From contig JAABSJ010000033.1 of NCBI GenBank assembly GCA_011390515.1, positions 1 through 36,388 of the forward strand: a stretch of 36,388 bases of DNA, written 5' to 3'. The notes below the pieces were generated by a model, which did not search any database, had not been told where the DNA came from, and worked only from the letters and a program-made list of their open reading frames with translations. Position numbers and translations under genes: made by a program. The stretch's first letter is position 1. Each line of letters starts with the position of its first letter. Shown here piece by piece: positions 24,797 to 35,300 of this stretch. The DNA comes from Oscillatoria sp. GTDB lineage: Bacteria > Cyanobacteriota > Cyanobacteriia > Cyanobacteriales > Laspinemataceae.

Positions 24797-25285
24797 ATGA
24801 AAGAAGTAATTGCCATGACCGTCATGCTACTGACTTCCGTATCTGTAGCGATTCCAGTGGGAGCAGAACCGAATGCGACCGACCTCCAACAGTTGCGAAT
24901 GACCAAAGTCTGTCCCCGGTGTAATCTCAATGGTGCGGATTTGAGTGGCATCGACCTACAGGGTGCGGTATTAACTGATGCCAACTTGATTGGTGCCAAC
25001 CTCAGTGGGGCGAACCTGAGTACAGCAGACTTGAAAGGTGCGGATATGACAGGTGCTAATTTTCAACTGGCTAATCTGTCTGAGGCGAATCTGAATGCCG
25101 CTAATTTAAGTACCGCCAATCTGCTTGGGAGCGTACTTTTAGATGCAAACCTCAACGCGGCGGATCTGAGTAAGGCCAATTTTTATGGCGCGGATTTGAG
25201 GCGGGCCAATTTTTATGGCGCGAATCTCAATGAGGTGAATCTATTTGGTGCCGATGTAGAAGGAGCTAGAGGTTTGAGGCCCTAA
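24797..25285 (+). CDS. Exported pentapeptide-repeat protein
   Basis: A 162-residue protein. The N-terminus is a signal peptide (MTVMLLTSVSVAIPVGAEP, cleavage near VGA-EP), so the mature protein is periplasmic or thylakoid-lumenal. Then comes LRMTKVCPRCNLNGADLSG, a CxxC-containing cap common at the start of cyanobacterial pentapeptide-repeat proteins. About 22 A(D/N)LxX repeats follow to the end (GANLSGANLSTADLKGADMT ...), predicted to form a right-handed quadrilateral beta-helix. The ATG at 24797 is chosen over one at 24686 because it begins the signal peptide and has GGGAG four bases upstream. The specific function of such proteins is generally unknown. Confidence 0.9.
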   Translation: MKEVIAMTVMLLTSVSVAIPVGAEPNATDLQQLRMTKVCPRCNLNGADLSGIDLQGAVLTDANLIGANLSGANLSTADLKGADMTGANFQLANLSEANLNAANLSTANLLGSVLLDANLNAADLSKANFYGADLRRANFYGANLNEVNLFGADVEGARGLRP

Positions 25286-25852
25286 CTGGGTAACTAACTC
25301 TCTAACTGGCGATTTTCCGTCCGAAGTTAGCCACAGAGGGGGGACGGTCCGCATCGGTTTTTTGCTCTGGTGTCAATGAACTCAGAGGAAAGGGCTTACA
25401 GGTGGGAACCAGAATCAAGGTGATCGGGAGAGAGTAATAACGATCGCCTTTCTGAGATTTTGCGATCGCTTGATGACAATCGGAAATTTTTTCTGGATGA
25501 CCGAGATTGACCCCGCGCTCAGATCCAGGTTTGATCATCCTGCGGCCCTGTTTTCACTCCAGTCTCAGCCGCAGAATGGCGATCGCAAAAACATCTTTTT
25601 CGCTGTTAAATTTTATACAGTTTACAAACCCTATCCCCGCTAAACCAGTGGGGTAGAGTTCCGGGGGGCTGTTCCTCAAACTGGGCGTCATCGGAATAGG
25701 AGGTAAAAGAGGAAGGAGTCCTCAACCTTGGGCGATCGGCTCCCTTTCCCTCAATTTCATGCAAACCCCCAAAGGTAACTCACTTGATATGATTTACTCT
25801 TGGCAGGCGGTGACAAGTGAGGACCACAAAAGTGAGATTAAAAGCCAAGACT
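25286..25852. other. Spacer between convergent genes
   Basis: About 570 bases between the ends of the pentapeptide-repeat gene and the hsdM-like gene. A minus-strand frame of 78 codons (25302-25538) has no recognisable features and lacks a good start. No clear terminator hairpin is visible for either flanking gene. Confidence 0.4.
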
Positions 25853-27394
25853 TTAACACCTGAGTCTTTTAAAATCTTGCAAAAGCTCAGATAACTCCCG
25901 GTTTTTAACCTCTAGGAGTGCTAAGAGTTCTTCTCGACTCCGAATTTCTGGGGTCACCTTCCTCTGAGGATTAACAGCTTTGAGGTCAAAATTTTTTGCC
26001 TCTATTTGTTCTCGGGAAATGGTCCAACTATGAGAACCAATGCTTTGGGTCGGTAACCGCTTGAAAAAATCTTCAAAATCCTCCAGACTTAATAATTTTT
26101 TTTTGCTTACTTTCAAATCAGAAAGATCATAATACCAGATTTTTTCCGTGGGTTTACCCTTGGTAAAAAACAGCAAATTCGTTTTCAACGTTGTTCCCGC
26201 ATTTGCAAATACCCCTTCAGGTAAACTAACAATACACCAGACATCACATTCTTGGAGTAACCGTTGCTTAATTTGGACAAATGCTGCCTCACTCGTCCGA
26301 AACAGAACCCCTTCATCCAGGACAATTCCACAGCGTCCACCGGGTTTAAGACTATTCAGGATATCTTGCAAGAAAAGGACCTGGGTTGAACTGGTTTTGA
26401 ATGCAAAACGACTCTGAACCTCTTTCCCTTCTTTCCCTCCAAATGGGGGATTCGTTAAGATAATATCAAAGTGATTGGGTACATCTTGAAATAAGTCCTC
26501 ATAAATCCCCTGTCTCGTCAGGGTATTGCCATGCCATAAATGGGGTTCATCCAGTCCATGAAGGACCAAATTGGCTAAGGCGATCGGGTAAATTAAATTC
26601 TCTTTTTCTCTTCCATAGAAGGTGTTTTGGATAGGTTCTAAGTCTTGATGCAGATGTCTGTCCCGATTTTGATGGATAAAGGCGTAGGATTCAGCCAGAA
26701 AACCGCCTGTTCCACAGGATGGGTCATAAACCGTTTCACCATTTTGGGGGGCGATCGCCCTCACCATCGCCCGCACAATTTCACGCGGCGTAAAAAATTG
26801 CCCCCCATCGTTTGACTTTTCTCCCATTTTGAGCAGCAGTCCTTCATAAAGCTGTGAAATGGGAAAAATATGCGTTTTATCTACATTGTCACAACGGATC
26901 TCATGGACTTTATCCAGAATTTCTATCAAATTCTCTTCCGTATCAATCTTCACTGTATCGACACTCGATACAATCTGGCTAACGACCTTCTGCCGTGATG
27001 TGACATTGGGTTGGTCTTTAAGCGCTTTGAGATAGGGAATTAACTGCTCATTAACAAACCTAAACAAGGCTCCGACCGAACTAAGCTGTAATTCCAACCG
27101 CTTTGTTCCAGTCGGATTGCCCCAATCTTGCCAGCGATACGGTGAGGGAATCGAAAAAGGGTAGGGTTTTCCTGTACCCTCAATGTTCTGCGCCTCATGG
27201 GTTTCTTGTTCATCCAAAATCCGTAAGAACAGAATCCAGGTCAATTCGGGAATATATTGCATCGCACCAGCACAATTGGAGCGTCGCATGACGTCACAAA
27301 TGCTCTTAATAGCCGCATTGAGTTCCTGGGGCTTCTTGAAAATCTTACCCTTGCTACCCTGCCGATTTTGAGCCATTTTATCCGGATTCCTCAT
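25853..27394 (-). CDS. hsdM: Type I-like DNA adenine methyltransferase subunit (HsdM)
   Basis: N6-adenine DNA methyltransferase of the HsdM family (513 aa), the modification subunit that works with an HsdS specificity protein. The N-terminal helical HsdM domain (ELNAAIKSICDVMRRSN ... ELTWILFLRILDEQE) is followed by GQFFTPREIVRAMV. SAM-binding motif I is DPSCGTGGF (224-232) and catalytic motif IV is NPPFGG (315-320), both intact. A C-terminal coiled coil (SREELLALLEVKNRELSELL) probably contacts HsdS. The ATG at 27394 overlaps the TGA of the upstream gene (ATGA) and has AGGGA just upstream, indicating translational coupling. It is the last gene of a three-gene operon with a nuclease-like protein and a half-size HsdS. 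No helicase-containing HsdR is found on either side. Confidence 0.93.
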   Translation of the reverse strand: MRNPDKMAQNRQGSKGKIFKKPQELNAAIKSICDVMRRSNCAGAMQYIPELTWILFLRILDEQETHEAQNIEGTGKPYPFSIPSPYRWQDWGNPTGTKRLELQLSSVGALFRFVNEQLIPYLKALKDQPNVTSRQKVVSQIVSSVDTVKIDTEENLIEILDKVHEIRCDNVDKTHIFPISQLYEGLLLKMGEKSNDGGQFFTPREIVRAMVRAIAPQNGETVYDPSCGTGGFLAESYAFIHQNRDRHLHQDLEPIQNTFYGREKENLIYPIALANLVLHGLDEPHLWHGNTLTRQGIYEDLFQDVPNHFDIILTNPPFGGKEGKEVQSRFAFKTSSTQVLFLQDILNSLKPGGRCGIVLDEGVLFRTSEAAFVQIKQRLLQECDVWCIVSLPEGVFANAGTTLKTNLLFFTKGKPTEKIWYYDLSDLKVSKKKLLSLEDFEDFFKRLPTQSIGSHSWTISREQIEAKNFDLKAVNPQRKVTPEIRSREELLALLEVKNRELSELLQDFKRLRC

Positions 27395-28200
27395 TCTTCC
27401 CTTTGATTTTTTAAGTTGTACTTTCTTCTAGATTCAACGATGTCAGTAAATTGAAGATAACGTTGAATATACAGAGAAAGCTTAAAAGGTTCTTTTTTCC
27501 TTGTAGTATGTACCAACCTAAGAATTTTTCCAGCATTGCCTTCATCTTGTTTTAGCTCCCCGGGCTGTCCCTTTTTCGGAACCAATATCCTGTCAATTTC
27601 TACTCGACCTCCTCGTAATTTAACACTTTCATCTCTTTCTCGGGCCAATTCCGATGCTGGGACAACAACAAACGAAAAAATGCTGGGATATTCGCAGAGC
27701 GTTCCATTTTCTAACTTGTTCTTAAACCACTCCCATCCGATGAGAATAACCACATCTTTCTCACCTTGAATTAGGCTATTTAAAACTTCAAAGCGAGCAG
27801 ACTGTTCATCCGAATCTGCATCGACTGCTTTCATTTCAATTCGGACTGAAGGTTGTAACCAGCGATCACGCATTAAAAAATCAGGATACTTATGTGCTAC
27901 CTCGAAGGTTAGGCGCAAATCCTCTTCAAACGCTTGATGAATCAGCCAGTCCATTGTAGCACTCACGGCATATTCCAGAATCGTGCCTAACCGGGTTCTA
28001 TACGATGAGAGTTGCCGCTTTTCTAAAGGGAGAGGCTCGGTTATGCGATCGCGTTTGACCAACTGTCTAGGAGCAAAACTATCATTAACTTCCTGCACCG
28101 CCGTTTGCATCAATAGGCTGACAAACAGGGTTATTCCATCTAAATTGGCCTGATTTTCTGCAATTTTCTGGCCCAGGTTTTTAATTTTTGCTGTCGTCAT
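27391..28200 (-). CDS. PD-(D/E)XK nuclease-like protein of a restriction-modification operon
   Basis: A 269-residue protein with no family name I can give. It contains a credible PD-(D/E)XK signature: PDFLMRDRWLQPSVRIEMK, in which D107, E122 and K124 (from the ATG at 28200) would bind metal and activate water. It is preceded by an acidic helix (RTRLGTILEYAVS) as in many restriction nucleases and followed by a hydrophobic strand (DVVILIGWEWF). No helicase or DNA-binding domain is visible. AAGGAG lies four bases before the ATG at 28200; a GTG at 28203 is less well spaced. It overlaps the hsdS stop (TGATG) and its own stop overlaps the hsdM start, so the three proteins are probably made together. 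The natural reading is the cutting subunit of the system. The nuclease call is inference from motif and context. Confidence 0.75.
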   Translation of the reverse strand: MTTAKIKNLGQKIAENQANLDGITLFVSLLMQTAVQEVNDSFAPRQLVKRDRITEPLPLEKRQLSSYRTRLGTILEYAVSATMDWLIHQAFEEDLRLTFEVAHKYPDFLMRDRWLQPSVRIEMKAVDADSDEQSARFEVLNSLIQGEKDVVILIGWEWFKNKLENGTLCEYPSIFSFVVVPASELARERDESVKLRGGRVEIDRILVPKKGQPGELKQDEGNAGKILRLVHTTRKKEPFKLSLYIQRYLQFTDIVESRRKYNLKNQREE

Positions 28201-28844
28201 CACTCTCCTTCAGATGCCAAAACTTGGAGCGAAAAATCCATGAGAATCCTGTGGGACAACTCTTCGATTAAAGTTAGTTGTTCTTGCAGTGCTTCTTTCA
28301 TTTTTTTAATTTTCATCATTTCTGCATCGATTTCATCGGCTAATTGTTCTTGGGTTTCAATATCGTTGGGAATTGGCACCGGGAGGGTTAACAGTTCTTT
28401 CAGATTGGCCCGGGGCATTCTTGAACCCGTTTTTCCTTGCATCGCAAAGGCAACCGTCTCCGGACGCCGAAATAACCATCCTAGATAACGTCGGGAGACA
28501 TTAGGACGAGGCAACAATGGAATCAATTCTGTGGTACAGCGCCCCGAGAATGTGGGTAATGCAACTTTATTGAGATAGGGGCGTAACTTTCCATAAAGAA
28601 TATGTCTGGGGTCAAACGCAAAGGTTGTACTTTGCCCTTCATCCAATGCTAACTCTGCGCGGTCCCGCAGGAGACGCCCCGTATTGCTTTCTATATGTTC
28701 TAAACTTAAATAGGGTAACTGTTGAGCCTGTGCAGACTTTGGATCTATAATAGTTCTATCTTCAGAACATAAATCACTCAATTTCATCCAAGACCATCCC
28801 TGGACCATTGGCCGGGTGGAAGCATTCATGATTTGGGGGTTCAT
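28200..28844 (-). CDS. hsdS: Half-size restriction/modification specificity subunit (HsdS)
   Basis: A target-recognition protein of the HsdS family, only 214 residues against the usual 400 or so. It has one target-recognition domain (WSWMKLSDLCSEDRTIIDP, YLSLEHIES, HILYGKLRPYLNKVALP, RMPRANLKELLTLPVPIP) and one conserved helical spacer (LADEIDAEMMKIKKMKEALQ...LIEELSHRILMDF). Half-S proteins are known to dimerise through the helices and then recognise a two-part palindromic site, so a symmetrical target is expected here. ATG at 28844 is the first of three possible starts (28829 next); ribosome sites are weak. First gene of the operon, overlapping the nuclease-like gene. A truncated full-length hsdS is less likely, because the gene ends cleanly within a coupled TGATG overlap. 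Confidence 0.9.
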   Translation of the reverse strand: MNPQIMNASTRPMVQGWSWMKLSDLCSEDRTIIDPKSAQAQQLPYLSLEHIESNTGRLLRDRAELALDEGQSTTFAFDPRHILYGKLRPYLNKVALPTFSGRCTTELIPLLPRPNVSRRYLGWLFRRPETVAFAMQGKTGSRMPRANLKELLTLPVPIPNDIETQEQLADEIDAEMMKIKKMKEALQEQLTLIEELSHRILMDFSLQVLASEGE

Positions 28845-29020
28845 TGGGTTTGTTCACGATCTTGTTTTCGCCTCACTGTGCAGGAACGAGTTAGTTTCCC
28901 TCATTTGCACCGTTAAAGCCTATCATAAAATTGATCGTCCAACTCTACTCGATTTTTGTACAATTCGTAATGCTCCAACTGAGATTGGATAGACTGCTAA
29001 ACTCTCAAAATCCGATGGCA

Positions 29021-29049
29021 AAAGAAAAGGACACGGCACTGCCGTGTCC
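29021..29049 (-). terminator. Intrinsic terminator of acnB
   Basis: GGACACGGC (29029-29037), loop of three, GCCGTGTCC (29041-29049). Read on the minus strand the hairpin is followed by TTTTCTTTT, and it begins 14 bases after the acnB stop. Stem plus T-tract is the classic Rho-independent form. It also separates acnB transcription from the downstream restriction-modification operon. Confidence 0.88.
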
Positions 29050-29063
29050 CTAAAAGTTATGAG

Positions 29064-31673
29064 TTATTTACCCGCGCCGACAGGCATTCCCAAAATATCC
29101 TCAATCTTGGGCAACTCTTCCAATGGAATAACTCGACCTTCATCCTCAAATCCTTGGATTTGGTCAAAGTTCAAATACCGATACAAATCATCAGCAAAGG
29201 GATTAATTTTCTCGGTGACAATTGCTTGGTATTCTTCCACTGTGGGAATTCGTCCGAGTAAGGCACAAACTGCTGCTAATTCCGCTGAACCGAGATAGAC
29301 TCGCGCATCTTTGCCCATGCGATTATTAAAGTTGCGGGTGGAGGTGGAAAACACCGTTGCTCCATCGTCAACTCGGGCTTGGTTGCCCATGCAAAGGCTA
29401 CAACCGGGCATCTCCGTCCGGGCATTGGCTGCCTCGAAAATCTCGTAAATCCCCTCGGCTTTTAACTGTTCTTCATCCATCCGGGTGGGAGGACAAATCC
29501 ACAGGCGGACCTTGACTAATCCCGCTCCTTCTAATACCTTGGCAGCAGCGCGATAATGGCCGATATTGGTCATGCAGGACCCGATGAAGACTTCATCAAT
29601 TTTATCTCCGGCACATTCGGACATTAATTTAATGTTGTCCGGGTCATTGGGTGCCGCAACAATGGGTTCCTTAATCTCGTTCAAGTCGATTTCTAGGGTT
29701 TCCACATACTCGGCATCGGCATCGGCAGACATGAGTTGGGGATTCTCTAACCATTGCTCCATTTTGGCAACCCGGCGCAAGATGGTGCGAGGGTCTTGAT
29801 AGCCTCGGGCGGCCATATTTTTTAACAGAGTAACGTTCGATCGCAGATATTCGGCGACGGTTTCCTCACTCAGTTTAATAGTAGAACCGGCACAGGAGCG
29901 TTCTGCGGTGGCATCGGTGAGTTCAAAGGCTTGTTCGACTTTCAAATCCGGCAAGCCTTCCATTTCCATAATCCGCCCCGAGAACACATTCTTTTTGTTC
30001 TGCTTCTCGACGGTGAGCAATCCTTTTTGGATGGCAACATAAGGAATGGCATTGACGATATCCCGCAGGGTAACACCGGGTTGCAATTCCCCTTTAAACC
30101 GGACTAACACCGATTCTGGCATATCTAAGGGCATGACGCCTAAAGCCGCAGCAAAGGCGACTAAGCCCGAACCTGCGGGGAAGGAGATTCCCAGGGGGAA
30201 ACGGGTGTGAGAGTCGCCTCCGGTGCCGACGGTATCCGGGAGTAGCATCCGGTTTAGCCAGGAGTGGATGATGCCGTCTCCGGGACGTAATGCCACGCCG
30301 CCTCGGGTGGAAAAGAAGTCGGGGAGTTCTTTTTGGGTGGTGATATCCACGGGTTTGGGATAGGCGGCGGTATGACAGAAACTCTGCATGACTAAATCGG
30401 CGGAGAAGCCGAGACAGGCGAGTTCTTTGAGTTCGTCCCGGGTCATGGGTCCGGTGGTATCCTGGGAACCAACGGTGGTCATTAGGGGTTCGCAGGCGGT
30501 GCCCGGACGGACGCCAGAGACGCTGCAGGCTTGTCCGACCATTTTTTGGGCAAGGGTGAAGCCTTTGCCGGAGTCGGTGGGGATTTCGGGACGGGTGAAG
30601 ATGGGGCTGATGTCGAGTCCGATCGCCTTGCGGGTTTTGTCGGTGAGCGATCGCCCGACAATCAGGGGAATCCGTCCTCCTGCGCGCACTTCATCCAGGA
30701 TGGTGTTGGGTTTGAGGGTGAAGGTGGAAATTACCTCTCCGGCTTCGTTGGTGATTTGTCCTTTGTAGGGATGGATGGTAATCACCATGCCGGTTTCCAG
30801 GTTGGTGACGTCGCACTCGATGGGGAGGGCACCGGAGTCTTCGGCAGTATTGAAGAAAATCGGGGCGATCGCACCCCCTAGGATATAGCCCCCAGCCCGT
30901 TTATTGGGAACGCAAGGGATATCATTGCCGATATGCCAGAGTACGGAGTTAATGGCAGATTTACGGGAGGACCCGGTTCCCACCACATCCCCAACATAGG
31001 CGACGGGATGCCCTTTGCCTTTGATTTCGGCTAGGGTTTCTAGGGCCCCTTCCATGCGGGATTCTAACATTGCTAGGGCGTGGAGGGGAATATCTGGGCG
31101 CGTGGTGGCATGAGAGGCGGGGGACAAGTCGTCGGTGTTGGTTTCCCCGGGGACTTTGAAGACGGTGACGGTGATGGTTTCAGGGACGGGAGGGCGAGAG
31201 GTAAACCATTCGGCATTCGCCCAGGAGTCGATCGCCTGTTTGGCATAAGGGTTGGTTTCGGACAACTCCAGAACATCATGCATGGCGTCAAACACCAGCA
31301 GGGTTTTCTTGAGGGCATCCGCAGCAGCTTGGGCGATGGTGTTGTCCCCAGATTGCAGCAAATCGATTAAGGATTGGACATTGTAGCCGCCCAACATGGT
31401 CCCGAGGAGTTCGATCGCCTCCAAGGGGGAAATCAGGGGAGAGGTGACTTCGCCTTTGGCAATGGCGGTTAGAAACCCGGCTTTGACGTAGGCAGCCTGA
31501 TCTACTCCGGGGGGGATGCGATCGCGCAGCAGGTGCACCAGGGTTTCTTCTTCTCCCGGTGGGGGATTTTTCAGCAATTCACAGAGTTCAGAGGTTTGCT
31601 GGGCATCTAAGGGCAGGGGCGGAATGCCTTGACTGGTCCTAGATGCTGCCTGTTGACGGTAGGATTCTAGCAT
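29064..31673 (-). CDS. acnB: Aconitate hydratase B
   Basis: Converts citrate to isocitrate via cis-aconitate in the cytoplasmic TCA pathway, and may also act on 2-methylisocitrate. The 869-residue length matches AcnB. The N-terminal HEAT-like helical domain specific to AcnB is present ([20 protein letters not shown]), followed by the swivelling domain ([19 protein letters not shown]) and the core. The [4Fe-4S] cluster cysteines are C700 ([12 protein letters not shown]), C758 and C761 (GCSLCMGNQ), with spacing equal to the E. coli enzyme. [17 protein letters not shown] and the arginine-bearing loops are intact. AGAGGAGA lies eight bases before the ATG at 31673. It is monocistronic, with its own terminator. 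No sign of transfer or damage. Confidence 0.97.
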   Translation of the reverse strand: MLESYRQQAASRTSQGIPPLPLDAQQTSELCELLKNPPPGEEETLVHLLRDRIPPGVDQAAYVKAGFLTAIAKGEVTSPLISPLEAIELLGTMLGGYNVQSLIDLLQSGDNTIAQAAADALKKTLLVFDAMHDVLELSETNPYAKQAIDSWANAEWFTSRPPVPETITVTVFKVPGETNTDDLSPASHATTRPDIPLHALAMLESRMEGALETLAEIKGKGHPVAYVGDVVGTGSSRKSAINSVLWHIGNDIPCVPNKRAGGYILGGAIAPIFFNTAEDSGALPIECDVTNLETGMVITIHPYKGQITNEAGEVISTFTLKPNTILDEVRAGGRIPLIVGRSLTDKTRKAIGLDISPIFTRPEIPTDSGKGFTLAQKMVGQACSVSGVRPGTACEPLMTTVGSQDTTGPMTRDELKELACLGFSADLVMQSFCHTAAYPKPVDITTQKELPDFFSTRGGVALRPGDGIIHSWLNRMLLPDTVGTGGDSHTRFPLGISFPAGSGLVAFAAALGVMPLDMPESVLVRFKGELQPGVTLRDIVNAIPYVAIQKGLLTVEKQNKKNVFSGRIMEMEGLPDLKVEQAFELTDATAERSCAGSTIKLSEETVAEYLRSNVTLLKNMAARGYQDPRTILRRVAKMEQWLENPQLMSADADAEYVETLEIDLNEIKEPIVAAPNDPDNIKLMSECAGDKIDEVFIGSCMTNIGHYRAAAKVLEGAGLVKVRLWICPPTRMDEEQLKAEGIYEIFEAANARTEMPGCSLCMGNQARVDDGATVFSTSTRNFNNRMGKDARVYLGSAELAAVCALLGRIPTVEEYQAIVTEKINPFADDLYRYLNFDQIQGFEDEGRVIPLEELPKIEDILGMPVGAGK

Positions 31674-32344
31674 TGCAGGTGTCTCCTCTAACGGTATCGC
31701 TCATTTTAGTGTAGGAATGGGTTGGATTCAGTAGGCACTTTGACAGGATGAGGGATTGTTGCTGGGGGGAGGGGATAAGTTGTTCGTCTGGCCCCTACGG
31801 ACTGGGTTATATCTCAAAAGCTTATGGGTAAATCGTTCTGGCTGTAAAGATTTATGTACAATCCTTAACTTTTTTGGATAACTCTTACAATGATTGGAAC
31901 CCGTTCAACCTCCAGCCCCATCTATCGACCTCAACGGGAGGGTGAGGAGGGTGAACCCGGTTAGGCGATTGACATTGCATCTCGTTAGGACCGGATTTCT
32001 TGCATCACTCTGATGATTTCCGGGTTACTCAGCGCTATGTTTAATCGGCCAGGAAGTGGCATGGGAGTGAGCAGCTACATCAGGGTAATCTAGGTACAGA
32101 GGCTGGGAGAGTACAGGGGTTTTCCTCAACAACGACCGGGTGAAGTGTCTTTGGGCCCGAGTCACGGGCTTTGTTGTTAAGTATTGGCACAAGTTCTGTC
32201 TGCCAAGCCGATGGGCTGGAATGAATTTTAATGACAACGGTTTTACAAAAGGCTCACCGAATATTAAGATTAGTTAAAAAATGTTCATACAATTTTTAAG
32301 ATGAGATGGGCAGGGAGTTTCCCAACGAGAGGGAAGGAGCGCGG
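31674..32344. other. Divergent promoter region between acnB and the LOV-GGDEF-EAL gene
   Basis: About 670 bases without a supported gene. A TACAAT -10-like word at 32288-32293, in an AT-rich stretch 52 bases before the start at 32345, may serve the plus-strand gene, but its -35 is poor. Promoter elements for acnB must lie toward the left end. A frame of 70 codons on minus (32025-32237) is not convincing. Confidence 0.4.
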
Positions 32345-35300
32345 ATGAGCTTAGGGAAACAGAACGAAGAGATAGAATGGATTAAGGAAGATCAGGACAA
32401 GCAGCAGTTAGAACGCCAACGGGTCAAGGAGGAAGCTACCCTGAGTTACATCAACCCGGACGGGTCTATGTCGAGTGATTTGCCCGTCTCCCTAGAGATT
32501 TGCGGGACCAACTGTCTGTTTGAGGCGATCGCCGCACGGATTTCTGTGCCGATCGCCTTGACCCATTCTACGGATGGCAAGATTGTCTATGTTAATGATT
32601 GCTTTCGGGAACTGTTCGGCTTTAGAGGCACTGAGCCGATTAATCGCCACCAAGACTGTTTTTATTATAACTTAACGGAAAGAAAAAAACTCCTCGATAC
32701 CCTCCAGGGTGAAGGGGTCATCAAGAACTATGAACTGGTGGCGAAGAAAGCTGATGGCACACCTTTATGGGTGAGTGTGTCCATTGAGGCATTGACGGTG
32801 GGAAAGGACCTCCTGTACTTTCAAACCTTCAAAGACATTACCGAGTTCAAGGAAGTCGAGAACATCCTGCAATCCCTGGACAACGGAAAAGCCCCTGTGA
32901 CGGGAGAGCAGTTTTTTCCAGCCTTGGCTTGCTATCTTGGGTCATTATTGGGGATGCGCTACGTCTTTATTGGGGAGGTGGTGGGTAACAAAGCTTCCGT
33001 GGTGAAAGTTCGGGCATTCTGGGAGGGAGGCGAACTGACGGGTCCCAGCTTGAATGAGCAATTGTGCGAACTGGAATATCCGATCGCCGGGACCCCTTGG
33101 GCCAAAGTCCTGCAATGTGGAAGCGACTGGATTGCCAATCATTTTAAGTCGCACCTGTCTCCAGGCAATCCCCTGGGTAAGCTAGAAGCTTGCAGCTACT
33201 TGGGAGTCCGATTGGTGGATATGCAGGGCAAGGCGATCGGGTTAATCTGTGGATTCGACGATCGCCCGTTAATCGACGTTCACCGCGCCCAATTGGTCTT
33301 GAGTATATTTGCGGGACAGGCAGCAGCCGAACTCGATCGCCAGCGGACACAACGGGCATTGCAGCAAAGTGAAGGGAGATTGCTGGCGGCGTTTAAAGCG
33401 GCTAAAATGGGAGTTTGGGAGTGGGATTTGAGATCGGGAAATGTTACCTGGTCGGATGAAGTTCACGCCATTTTAGGAGTCGCCAAGGGCCGCTATAACC
33501 CCACCATTGGCAATTATATTAAGGCCATCCAACCGGAAGACCGCCCCATTGTCCACAGCACAATTGTCCAGGCGATCGCCGCTAAAACCAACTACGAAAG
33601 TGAATACCGGATCCTGCACGATCAAACGAACTCCATCCGCTGGGTTGTCAGTAAAGGAGAAGTCCTCTGCGACAGTAGCGGCCAAGTCGTGCGGTTAATC
33701 GAAACCCTGACCGACGTGACGGAACGGAAGCAAACTCAGTCGGCCTTAATTGAATCCGAAGCCAATTTAAGGGCAATTTTCAATTCATCCGCTCAATCCA
33801 TTGTTCTAATTGACCGCAATTATAAAATTAAAGATGTTAATAAAACCGCCCGGGAAACGGTGAAAACTTTATGGGATAAAACGATTCAGCCTGGAGATTT
33901 TGCCTACGAATATGTATCCCGCAATGGGTTGGAAGTCTTCAATAAAAGTTTTCATCAATGCCTTCAAGGGATGCCCGTCCAACTCCAGCAGAAAATCTTA
34001 GGCAATACCGGAACCGAATACTGGTTTGAAATTAACGGACAACCTGTTTTTGATGAAAGAAATCAGATTATTGGTCTGTGTCTGAGTGCCTTTAATATTA
34101 CCGAAAAGAAAAATGCGGTAGAAGCCCTGGCCAAAAGTGAAAAACGTTTTCGGTCTTTAGTCCAGAACTCATCGGATATTATTACCATTTTAGAAGAAGA
34201 TGGAACGATTCGTTACCAAAGTCCAGCGGTAGAAAGAATTCTCGGCTATCAACCCCAAGATTTAATCGGTGACAATGGGTTTAACTACATTCACCCCGAA
34301 GATAAAGCGGTGATTTATAATTTGTTTACCCAAGCCTTGGAACAACGAGGCGGGGTTGTGGAAAGTGAGTTTCGCTTTCTTCATGCCAGTGGAAAATGGG
34401 TCACCCTAGAGTCGGTGGGCAGCAACCTGCTTCAGGAACCGGGAATTGCAGGATTTGTGATCAATTCCCGGGATGTCACGGAACGCAAAGAACAAGAAGA
34501 ACGCCTACGACTCTTTGAACGAGCGATCGCCGCTAGTAGCAATGGCATCGTCATCTCTGAGTATAATAAAGATAATGCCGTGGTGTACGTCAATCCCAGT
34601 TTTGAAAAAATGACCGGGTATTCTTACGCCGAAGCGACAGGACGCAATTGCCGATTTCTACAAGGACGCGATCGCCATCAACCGGCATTACAAGAATTGC
34701 GAAAGGCCATTCGCCACGGACATGATTCCAAAGTTACCTTACGCAATTATCGCAAAGATGGGACGTTATTTTGGAATGAACTGAGTCTGTCTCCCGTTGA
34801 AAACGAACGGGGGGTAATTACCCACTATATTGGGGTTCAAACCGACATCAGCGATCGCAAACGGACAGAAGAAGAACTCATTCATCAAGCCTATTATGAT
34901 CCATTAACCGGACTCCCGAACCGGGCCTTTTTAATGGAACGACTCCGGGAAGCCAGTGCCCGCAAAAATCTCCAAAGCGATCGGCAAATCGGGGTTTTAT
35001 TTATCGATTTGGACCGCTTTAAACGAGTCAATGATAGCTTAGGTCATGCGGTGGGGGATATGCTCTTAATTGCGATCGCCTTCCGCCTAGAACGCTGTCT
35101 GAATCCTCAAAATACAATTGCCCGTCTCGGGGGCGATCATTATGTCATCCTCTTAGAAGATGTCCCAGGCATTGAACAGGTTAGCGAGGTTGCAGAAAAA
35201 ATCCACCAACAACTTAAAGCACCTTTTACCTTTGAAGGACACGCTGTCTTTATTACCGTTACCATCGGCATCGCCCTCAGTTCCATCGAGTATGAAGTCA

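Noticed and set aside
25302-25538. Minus-strand 78-codon frame after the pentapeptide-repeat gene
   Set aside because: No recognisable composition, no ribosome site, no neighbour relationship.
28845-29063. Possible hidden hsdR remnant next to the restriction-modification operon
   Set aside because: I looked for helicase motifs on both strands here and in 25286-25852; the spacers are too short and show none.
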